Of a stretch of DNA of 64,000 nucleotides, positions 54,312 to 64,000 are shown in pieces; the first letter of the stretch is position 1; every line of letters starts with the position of its first letter. The DNA is taken from NCBI GenBank assembly GCA_013397695.1, contig VYZI01000119.1, positions 379,767 through 443,766 of the forward strand. Reading direction: 5' to 3'. Both the position numbers and the translations under genes were made by a program. Source of the stretch: Centropus unirufus (Eukaryota; Chordata; Aves; Cuculiformes; Centropidae). The notes beneath the pieces are model-generated. The model did not search any database. It was given only the letters and a program-made list of their open reading frames with translations, and was not told the DNA's origin.

Positions 54312-54340
54312 ATTTTCATCACTATCCAAGTGATGAAAAT
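54312..54340. repeat. Perfect inverted repeat (12-bp arms, 5-nt loop) at a CR1 boundary
   Basis: ATTTTCATCACT (54312-54323), the loop ATCCA, and the exact reverse complement AGTGATGAAAAT (54329-54340). The right arm runs into the TCATAGAATCA that begins the neighbouring minus-strand CR1's 3' terminus (54338 on). The left arm lies in flanking DNA. Confidence 0.85.
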
Positions 54341-54830
54341 CATAGAATCACTAGGTTAGAAAAAACCTTTGAAGTTATCAAGTTCAACTCTACCTGTCCA
54401 TTACTAAATCATATCCCTAGGCTCTTCATCCACCCATCTTTTAAATATACAACAACCTGTCCAGGCAGCCTGTTCCAGTGCCTGATAACCCTTTTGGTGA
54501 AGAAATTTTTCCTAATGTCCAATTTGAACCTCCCCTAGTTCAAACATTCCCTGTTGTCCTGATGCCTATCACTTCGAAGAAGAGACTAACAGCCACCCAA
54601 CACCCACCCTGCCACAGCCTCCTTTGAGGTAGTTGTAGACAGTGATAAGGTCTGCCCTCAGCCTTCTTTCCTCTAGGCTAAACAACCCCAGATCCCTCAG
54701 CTGCTCCTCATAAGACTTGTTATCCAGCCCCAGCTCCATTGCCTTTCTCTGGACACACTCCAAGACTTCAATGTCTTTCTTGTAGTGAGGGGCCCAAAAC
54801 TGAACATAGTATTTGAGGTGTGGCAGCATC
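54338..54830 (-). mobile_element. 5'-truncated CR1 LINE, 3' part
   Basis: On the plus strand it begins with the inverted CR1 terminus (ATCATAGAATCACTAGGTTAG) at 54338, followed by the reverse-complement 3' UTR. The minus strand then encodes the RT C-terminus: LPHLKYYVQFWAPHYKKD, IEVLECVQRKAMELGLDNK, SYEEQLRDLGLFSLEERRL and LITVYNYLKGGCGRVGVG all lie within one open frame of 86 codons (54569-54829). This is the best-preserved CR1 coding stretch here, which suggests a comparatively recent insertion. The match stops at about 54830 as expected for 5' truncation. Confidence 0.95.
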
Positions 54831-57800
54831 AGTGGTGGCTCCAGTGATCATACTGAACAGAACCCACCTATTCGTTTCTGAAATACTCAAATTGTATTCT
54901 CTTTTCTGGGCTCCTTGCTGTTCCCTGATACTATAACACCTCCAGGCAGAGACCAGCAGTTTCAGCAGCTCCCAGGCTCCAGTGCTCCTGAGCAGGCTGT
55001 TGAAGAGTGAGAGAGCCTGGACAGCACAATGCATTTCAGGAACATGGACGTGTTCCTGTAGTGGAAACAGAGAGCTTCACTTTTCATTGCAAAAAGAAGC
55101 CTTTTCAAAACATCAGTACTTTTTTGCAGAAATGAAATGAAGCTTCCCAGCCAGATGGGTGTCTGTGCTGAAGATTCATCCAGACTTGACTAAGCTTTCT
55201 AGTCTAGTCACAGGGCATGCAGTAGTGGCTGTGTAGCCTAGGATGGCTCATTTGAGACGGAGCTGTCTCAAGATTTTCCAAAGCAATGAGCAGTGAGTGT
55301 CCCAAAGGCCGCACAGGTGGTAGAAAACTGCTTTTTCCTATTCTTTTAAAGAAACTGATGACTCTGTAGTACATTCCTACTACAGCAACTCATGGAAAGA
55401 GAGATGACCTGAGAAAATCATGAATGTGAATGAGTATTACAGTTGTGCTGCTGTGTTCCCTGGAGAAAACAAATGGCTTTGGTGTTCTCCACTCATGAGA
55501 GTATTTTTAGGGGAAGTGACCACATCTGATTATATGCATCTTCACCATTCTTTAAGATGTTTATTGCTTTTCATTATACAAAGGGTAGTTTTGGGAAATT
55601 ATGAGGCAGTATAACACATAGTGCAGATGATACTAAACGTTTAAATCATTGCAGTCTGACAACAAGGATTACCATAATGAAGAGCTGAAGATGTGCAATG
55701 CCTAAATCAAGTCCAAGCATTGGCCTTTTTAGCAGGTCTAAAGAGAAATACATACATGTGTTAGTCATACATCTAAATTACAGACATGTGTTTGCACACC
55801 TCTAAGAAAACAGATGGCATTTCTGTATCCAGTTGGAGTAATGGAATAATGGTATATATTTTAGTCCATTAGCAGGGCTCTACTTCATTTTACCCACAGC
55901 ATTTCTCTTCTTCCTTTTCATTTTTTTTTCATGTGCCTGAAGGTCCCCAATGAAGAAGTTATCTGGGAAGATCAAAGGGACTGTATGAACTTACTTCTGT
56001 AAAATTTGTTCTCAGGTGGGTTTAACTATTCAGGGACTTCCCTGAAAGGCAAAATCTTCTCAGCTTCTTTGGAGGTTTATTGGCACCACCAAAATTGTAG
56101 AAAGATGACTTCAGAGTAAGTATTACTTAACTGGGCCTTATCATATCTATAGCCTTTCCTTGATTGATACATACCATATATGGGACATTCCTAGTAGTAT
56201 AGTGTGTTGTACCACTGAATTTAGGTGGGCAAGCAGTAATAATAAGACCACTGAACCTTTGAGCAGTATGTGGTACGTTGATTTATTGTCATGGGAAATA
56301 AAACAGAGTAACAAAGGAATTTGTGTTGCACAAGCAAGAAAGACCTTCTTCACGACCAGGTTGTCAGACTTCCAGTCACAGGACAGGTGAGTTTCTGTAA
56401 TTTGCTTGGTGGTTCTTCAGTTTTCAGTTCTCATGTTTGTTTTGCTCATCATCTCCTTTTACTGCAATGATTTTTTTTTCCTTTTACTTTAATGATATTT
56501 TACAATATCAGTAACATCCACCTGACTATATTTGAGAGTTCTTAGTACAAAGGAACCCAAATAATGCTAATTCTTGTTTATTTAAAATCTCTTTTTCAGG
56601 AATTTTTACATCTTCTTACTTACACAGTGTTGTATACGAAGTAATTTAACATTGTTTCAGATTTCTTTACTGTATCTCTTTACAGTATTCAGAGGCATGA
56701 CTGAATTACAGCAGCTTGCAAAGAGCTAGGAGATGTAAGGAACAAGGAAGAAGGCAGTACACTTCCATCTCATTGTAGGTGAAAGGAATCTGTGCACTCA
56801 AAATCTGTGTACTCAAAAGGTCTTCATCTATAGTCAGGTCCAAATAATCAGTTATTTGCTGAGCTCATAGCTGGGTTATCTATAAACTGCATCTCTAAGT
56901 GCAAAAGCACCCCCCCCAAAAAAAGACTAGTCATATTAAAATGATCATTGAGAAGAAAATTAGAAAAAAAAAAAACAACCACAAAACAATCAAGCATAAA
57001 AATAAACCCACAGAGACAGAAAACCTCTTCTCCAATTAGACTGTACAGTCACACCTTCACCATTTTGTGTGGTTCTGGTCCCCATTCTCCCCCCATTCCC
57101 ATTCTCAGGAAGTACCTGATGGCTGGAGCTGGGGCCTCCCCACATTGTAGTGGGAGATAGTGGATGTAGGCAGTGTTAGAAGGTTCAAAAAATAAATGAA
57201 TAGACTTTTGGGTGTCAGGCTGAGAGATACCAATGGGAATTTACCGTATCGTTACTAATCCAGTAAGAGTGGATGCTAAGGAATGCCAAGGGGTGCATCA
57301 GAGACTGCAGGCAAGTTGGTGCGGGCAAGCTCTTCTGCTACCACAGACTTGTTCCTTCAACAGTTCACTCGTTTGTCCCTGTCAGGCATTTGTTATGCTC
57401 TTGTGAAGGTACAGAGGGGCATCATATCCACTCCAGAAAACCCAGCAAACCTGGAAGAATCTTCTGCCAAACAGCTGATGGTTGGCTTATCTATGTCATT
57501 GAATCCTGCCCTCGGCTCTGTGGCAAGATCACTACTTCAGTAGTGCCTGATGCCCGTCATTCTTTCACCTTCTATACTACATTGCTTTCAAAGATTTTCA
57601 TAGAGGGAGTCAGAGTTCTATATTCTTAAACTACTCTATTGCATCTTTTACCAAATTAAATAACCTATTCCTGGAGTTGAAAGGCTGACATCATTGGTTA
57701 TTAAATGATAATCAAAATGAACTGAAAAATCTAAAGCATCTATACTTACACCAGATTTAAGGGATAGTTTACATTTCTACCAGTGGCAGAGATACATGTC

Positions 57801-58657
57801 TTAGATTACATTCCTTTATGCCTCCTAAAGAACCAATGTCTTTACTTACCTTGCAGCCTTACAAAAGGTAATGACACAATGATGGCTGATGCTTTGTTCA
57901 TTCAGCAGTCACAGGTTCTTAAAACAAAGCCAAATGTCACCTAGTTGTAATTGACACACTAACACAAAGGAAACAAACAAATCCCTGCAGCCACTTTGGT
58001 CAAGATTAAGTCATGAGCTTCCAGAAACACAAACTACATATTTCCAGAAATAGTAGATTGAGGCTCCCCAAAAAACTCAATAACTTTACTGTCAATGGAA
58101 GTGGCAAAAGACTGAAATACTTTATGAGCATGTTACCTGTGTAGACATGTAGCAAAACAGTCATGCAGCAAAAAAGTGTAGAAGTATTTTCAAACTGCAA
58201 AGGGCCTTGGTAACTAACTGAAAGTCTACGTGCATAGTTCTTTATGTTAGCAGCACCACAAATTATAGCTGACACTTCTACTGCAGCTTGTGCTGTTTTT
58301 TCCTATATGCATGAAATAGCGCCAAGATGTCAAAAAGACCCACGTTTTCTTTCTAATGGGTTGTGCTCAACTGCAGCTTCCCAGCAACTTGCTATTTCTG
58401 CAGTTTCTTTTCTCTAATTTTCCAGAGACAAATTCAAATAAGAAATGTGCTCACAATCATGCTCATTGTTATTTGTTTAGATTATAAAAAGTAAAATGCT
58501 GAAATCTTTGAAAATGAGCATTTAAAAAAAAAGATAAAAAATATCATTTAGTAACATTAAGTACAAACAACCACTACTAAAAGAAATCCTATGTAGTTAA
58601 ACTTACTTGCCCTTTTAAAGCTTTTTCCTTTTAAGGATTATTTCAGTTTTTAAGGGC

Positions 58658-58683
58658 TGATATGATATGATATGATATGATAT
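58658..58683. repeat. Pentanucleotide microsatellite (TGATA)5
   Basis: Five uninterrupted TGATA units. Likely length-polymorphic. Confidence 0.95.
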
Positions 58684-60194
58684 CTGACAATTTCGCCTTT
58701 CTATGACATTAAAGAGCTCATTTGAATAATGATGGGCTCCTAGAAGCAAATACGGGGACACTTTTGCCTGTGAACAAATTCACACAAGGGATTTTCCACT
58801 GTATAAACTGTGACGATAGAATGGTTTTGGGAGAAAATAGAAATAGTATTTGATAAAGTTTTTCTAAAAGCTCTTAGAAATCCTAAATGTCTTTTAGTTA
58901 TTCTGGGAGGGTCATTTTCAATAGATGCTCCATGCTGTCGTGTGTATGCTTAGTCATGAATTTTCAACATATATAAATGAAACTCTATATGTCTTTTTGC
59001 TGTATCTTCTGTGCTCTCTTTTCATTTATCTACATCTCTTCTGAAGTCTCAGTCTCCAGAACTGAGAATTTCCAGCTGAGGTCATACCAACTCTGAGGAT
59101 AAATTTTCCCTTATGTATTTGCCCCTTTTTTTGGAGTAAGAGCACATTTTTGATGTGCTGAAACAAAACATATGCATTATTTATATATATATGTAGGTAG
59201 GTGTTAAATTATATTACATGAATTCATCTCAGGTTAGACAGGAAAGGTGAATTACCTTGATTGTGTGGTGCTGGTGGCAGTATGGCTACATGGTGCAGAA
59301 AGGGCTCTATTTTCTAATGGCTAGATAACCGAGGTAGTCTGGACCTTGTTATCTGCAGACTCAGTGGGCAGATGAGTAAACGGATCAAAGAATAAGTGAA
59401 ATTTCCTTCAGCAGACATTTTTCAGACTGATAATTTCCCATTTGTCTGTCCATGTGTGACATTATCTCAGAGGAGGAGACTAGAAGTGATAATTCCTGAA
59501 CTTCGTTAATTTATTTACTTCTCTCTTGTGGTGATATGGCCACAAAGGAGCTGTAATTCAGATTTATCACTTCCCACTCTTTTCATATTAACACGACTGT
59601 CTCTTTTGTGATATACTTGAGGCCATATGACTTCCATCATACGTTAAAAGAGGTAAAGTTTAGGCAGGAAAAAACATACTTTCAAAGAAGATAGGAGCAC
59701 AAGCCTCTACAAGGCAATGTAACACAGAGGTGAAATGCTGTGGGATGATGAAACAACTATTAGAATTTTTCCTGAAGAACTGCAAATCTGTTAATATTAA
59801 CAATATGATGGTAGCATTGAATCCAAGAAGCTTCATTTAGATTTGTAAGTGTAACTGGTTTCAGCTGAGAAATCCTCCTTGCCTACAGAAAGTTTGTCAA
59901 AACATATTCCAGTATATTGCGTCTCTCAGCATTTAGCAGATGAGCTACTTTGGTTTTGGCAGTTTGCATACATAACAGAAAAAATCTAATCACTGTACTT
60001 ACAATGTCTACATATAGGGCATGATGTTCAATCCTTTTTGCACAGGGAAGCAGGACCACCTGAGACACATTTAATGCTATAATCAAGGGAGAGATTGACA
60101 TAGTCTTGAGTGTCATTGCTGTTCTAAAGGAAAGATATAGGCATCTAGCTCCCCATAGAATCAATGAAAAGCAGCAAGCACCCTCATCTCATTT

Positions 60195-60252
60195 TATGGG
60201 TCTTTGGTTATATGCCTACCATATATGGGTCTTTGGTTATATGCCTACCATA
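60195..60252. repeat. Exact 29-bp tandem duplication
   Basis: Two identical, directly adjacent 29-bp units start at 60195 and 60224, each beginning TATGGGTCTTTGG. The lack of any difference suggests a recent duplication or an assembly artefact. Confidence 0.95.
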
Positions 60253-62607
60253 ACTACCACTGAGAGCCAGAACATCCCCCTGAAAAGAATACAGATGCAT
60301 AGTCCCCAACAAAAGCCAATACTGGAAGGATTTTTGAAGCTACAAGGACTCAGCAGAACCCTACCAGTGTTCAAAACATTGTTTCTTAAAAGCTTCCAGA
60401 AATATTCCCCATTCCATTAGAAGAGCTAATTTCAAAAGACCATATTTGTACCCTCAAATTAAACTTCCCACGTCCTGCTGTGAATACCATTCCTTTGAGA
60501 AAGAAACCCTCAAGTTTATATCATTGAAATCAAACATTCAAGAAATGTGATGGGGGGAAGCAGAGGCGTCAGTGGATGACAGCTTGCTTAACACAACTGC
60601 TAGATGAAAAGCAAATGTATTAAGAGCTCTGACGTCAAATGACAGGCATCTTTCCAAGAAAAATTCTGTCAGAACTTTATATAAATCAAAAGACAGATTG
60701 TGAAGCTCTTTATTGGCCATTGCACTTGTTCATAAAGATAAATTAACAGGGAGCAAAAAGGTAAACCAAAAGGCATCTTCACTTTGCAGATCTTGCTTTG
60801 CAGCTCTGGAATTTCCTGAACTGACAATTGATGACCGTTAAGAAAATCTAGGGATGCTAGATTCACAATTAGCTACAAAGAAAATTAAATTTCAATTGCA
60901 ACAAGTATTTCCTAAATAGAAATTTATATAGTATTCAAGACAAAGGAAAGCTTGAGAAAAAGGTGCATTTTAGCCAGCTTTGCATTTCTTTAACAGTGGT
61001 CACAGCCAGTACTTTATTGTTAAGAAAATTTAGAGTTGTTCTACAGTCCTTATGCCTTTTGATGACTTGCTCTGAGTATTATGGTGGCATATAGCTCATC
61101 CAGGAATGCAAATTGGGATCTTGCGTTCAAAAACTCTCTGAAGACTTTTCCAGACTGCCACTGCTATGACAATTGGAAAGCAGACAAGTGGTTCGCTAAC
61201 AAAAATCCAAGGGACAATCTGTCCTCAAAATAACTGCTGTAAATGCTACTTTATTTTCCCAAGTCTACACTGTTTCTCCAAGAGAGAGCTGACAAAACTC
61301 ACAGACAGCAGATAAACTCTATCGCCAATACGTAAATAATTATCTTGAGGAAAGCAAAATTTACTGCTTCTTTAATACCTAGTCAAGTCTAACAATTTTA
61401 AAGTATCTGAAAAAAATATTGTTACACGGTTTTCCTCACATTGTAGAAGAAATATGCTCAAGACCACATTTTTTCTGTTCAAAATAACTTCACTAAACAA
61501 AATCTAGTAAAGAACAAGTAGGCACACACTGCCAAAGAGTAATTTAACTTTTCCACAGAGGGACATCTTCCCAAGGTGCCTATCTCTCTCTTCTGCAAAC
61601 TTTTATCAGGATGATCAGTGTATTTTAGGTGCTTGAGATAAATGTGTAATGAGAAGAAAAAAGAGGAATGCTTCCTTTGCTTCTTCTACCCAAGCACTGA
61701 AATAAGGTATTTTCTACAAAATAGTCTTTGTGTTCCTGACAGGCTTGCTTGACTTCATCTGGAGTCCTTGAGATGGATATGGAAATTTCCCAGGTCCTAC
61801 CCACCTCTTGAACATGAGGAGGTGGAATAAATGACACTGACTTAACTGGGTCAATAATACAAGATTTGGCCTCCTCTTTTGTTTGCTGAGGAATGAAGCT
61901 CGCAGGATCAGTATCTGAACTACGATCAAGGGCCCTTATTGAGAGGGACAGGCAATTTGTATTTTTTGGAACTTCTCCCTGAAGCTTTAACATTCCTCAT
62001 AGTTTATTAGACATTTTTACATTAGATGTAGTTTTTACCTTCAACAACTGTGGTTCTAATGAGGACTGGAAACCCATTATTGTTCTATGATTTTCTCAGG
62101 CAGACAATTTCCACCAGAATGGGGTAGATGCTCCAAATCAACCACAAGTGATGATAAAAGCTCCTCTGTGTTGATGCCGAGACAAAGGAAGCCAGTGGGG
62201 AGAAATCTTTGGTTTGGATGGCATACCAGGTGAAGGGGAACTCTGACTCGGGTTTATAGGCCACTTAGTTCCTCCATAATTTTGTTTGTTTGATAGAAAT
62301 ACCTAGAGAACAGAGGTACAATTGTAAACAAGCAAACAAACAAGAGGTGAGATCAAGAAGACAAAGATGTTTTATACGGAATGGAGAATGTGTTCCTTCT
62401 CACTACCACGATCAGCAGTACTGAAAAGGAATAGGGAAGTGCAGCAATGATAATATTGCTCGTCCCTATAGTTTGTATCTGCACTCCTCTTGCTTAAATT
62501 TCCCTTTCATTTCCCAAACCTATATATAAAATATGTTGAAAAGCAGACTTTTCACTTGGAAAATTAATAATGTTGCTAAGCTTTCAGAGGGAACAGAATG
62601 CCATAAG

Positions 62608-62639
62608 ATGTTTACACACTTGCATGTTTACACACTTAC
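62608..62639. repeat. 16-bp tandem duplication, one mismatch
   Basis: ATGTTTACACACTTGC (62608-62623) is followed by ATGTTTACACACTTAC (62624-62639), then a short ACAC tail. Confidence 0.9.
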
Positions 62640-64000
62640 ACACATAAATCCTACTCAGAGGTGTCTGAGTACACTGGTACTGCACTCCCAATCTTTTGGC
62701 TATTCAAATCCAGAATATGCTGAAATGCATCACACTTCCCTTCCAGTCTGCTTGGCTGGGAGATGGCAGATGTGTAGGTCTCAGCTCAGCATGATGCGGG
62801 CTGCAGATGGGGCATACACAAGAGTCACAGCCCATGCAAGGCTTAGACTTCTCTCCCTAGGCCTAGGTATCAATTTCTGCATTTGAACTGTTTTCCAGGC
62901 CTCCAAGCATAAAGCACAGCAATGTTGACATGCTTATTTCCTTTTAAGGCTGTAATTGAGGCTGCAGCCTTCAATAACCTACACCCTCCTGAGGTTTACA
63001 GAAATATAATCATCATCCCAATTGCACGGATAGGGTAGTGAGGTACAGAACTAAGGCTGCTGTTCTCTAAATCTTTCAGGCATTTAACTTTCAGCTGTCA
63101 TTCAGGAGAAAAAGTGATAGATTATTACATGCTGACCACAGTGCCATGTCCCACCTCCATTATTTTTTTAATTTATTTAATTTTTTTTGCCTATAGCCTA
63201 TTTTCTCAGGCATGAGAAACTGCTTCAGCCCTTTTGGGGCCATTGACTTTGAACTGGGTTTATGAATGTAAAGCAGCTGCCTGAAAGACTGTGCCTGAAC
63301 ACCCTCAAAACCTTCAAACTGTTCTGCTGTGGGCTGAGCACCTTGCAGCTGAGATGCAAGTACAGCTTTCTATAGTGATCAGTGCACCTTATTTTAAAGC
63401 TTCTTGTGTAACTAATTGGATGTGGCAGAGCATAGTTTGCCATTTCTTCCAAAATTAGGCTTTCACAATTGCAAGTGCAAGGAAAATACTACAAATAAAA
63501 AAATGCTCTGGCATTTTTATCGTCTTCACCTTCTGTACATGCTCACTCTAAACTAACCGCATTTTCCTGTGAGCTCGGATCTAAATTTTTTTTGCAGACA
63601 AGGAATATGAGTTGCTGGAATATCAACTTATTAGAAAAATGCATTCAAACCGAGTGAAGCAGGCAAGTTATTAAATAAATAGAGGTTTTGCTTCACAATG
63701 AAAGCCCGCAGCTGATTCAGATGAATTAAAGGAGATAGTAGAAAAAGAAGACCATAATATGCTTAACTTGGAAGTACTGGCAGCTGTGTAGTCACGCAAG
63801 ACAAAATTCCTACTGGGCGAGTTCATCATTGAGTGTAGTACCTGAGTGTAACAAAAAAGCAGGAAGAAAGAGATTGCCACCTTATTTGGGACATGTGGTT
63901 CTGTTAAGCAGCTACTCACAGAGCTATGTATGAGTCATTCAGGTCTTTGCAAGACATAAATAAGATACAAATACTTATATTAAAAAAACCCCTTGTTTGC

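Larger units (their letters stand above)
54831..64000. other. Long non-coding stretch with small tandem repeats
   Basis: No gene or RNA gene was identified. Open frames of interest but unknown origin lie at 57273-57629 and 57283-57543 (plus strand, overlapping, 118 and 86 codons) and at 61625-61993 (minus strand, 122 codons). Small tandem repeats are listed separately. A 14-base match to a CR1 terminus (ATTGTTCTATGATT, about 62079-62092) is too short to call an element. Confidence 0.5.

Noticed and set aside
56160..56390. 76-codon frame ending over a CAG|GTGAGT donor-like site
   Set aside because: No matching acceptor with a convincing tract, and the peptide resembles no known family.
62079..62098. 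Possible CR1 3' terminus (ATTGTTCTATGATT)
   Set aside because: Only about 14 bases match and the sequence upstream is not CR1-like.
1..64000. tRNA, rRNA, snRNA genes, CRISPR arrays and endogenous retroviruses
   Set aside because: Looked for characteristic internal promoter words, repeat-spacer periodicity, paired LTRs and retroviral motifs by eye; none was found.

Overview
This window looks like bird (avian) nuclear DNA from an AT-rich, gene-poor region, either intergenic or inside a very large intron. The assignment rests on recognisable chicken-repeat-1 (CR1) LINE copies. Several keep the classic avian CR1 3' end, with the ATTCTATG-like terminal repeat and the 3' UTR preceding it. Older CR1/L3-like copies, of the kind shared by birds, crocodilians and turtles, and one decayed mariner DNA transposon are also present. 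I cannot name the species.

I found no intact protein-coding gene, no RNA gene, no CRISPR array and no bacterial-type operon. Open frames reach at most about 124 codons. In roughly 62% AT sequence a rough estimate gives a few frames of 120 or more codons by chance in six frames of 64 kb, so length alone supports none of them. Every frame whose protein family I recognise lies inside a transposon remnant and is broken.

Layout. 1-8839 is unique AT-rich DNA with minor repeats. 8840-14195 holds three separate minus-strand CR1 fragments; the last has an internal deletion in the reverse transcriptase (RT). 18180-18940 is a plus-strand mariner transposase relic with a slippage-type insertion. 21390-21640, 24320-25440 and 37340-37700 are old, plus-strand CR1/L3-like RT and 3' remnants. 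26038-27130 is a younger plus-strand CR1 RT remnant, and 33405-33790 a minus-strand CR1 3' part. 40380-41395 is a minus-strand CR1 in which the 3' UTR directly abuts the endonuclease (EN) and the end of the ORF1 esterase, so the RT domain is missing. 49588-50864 is a 1.3-kb plus-strand CR1 reaching its true 3' end. 53100-54065 (plus) and 54338-54830 (minus) are two CR1s lying tail to tail, with a perfect hairpin flush with the second one's 3' end. 54831-64000 is unique DNA with small tandem repeats.

No genes work together here. The history readable in the window is of successive retrotransposon insertions and their decay. The best candidates for something unusual are the RT-less ORF1/EN/3'UTR CR1 derivative, a 56-bp-spaced duplicated palindrome at 39738-39812, a 14-bp-arm perfect hairpin at 9778-9808, the hairpin at the CR1 boundary at 54312-54340, and a GC-richer unexplained block at 34960-35560. 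I see no convincing previously undescribed biological system.
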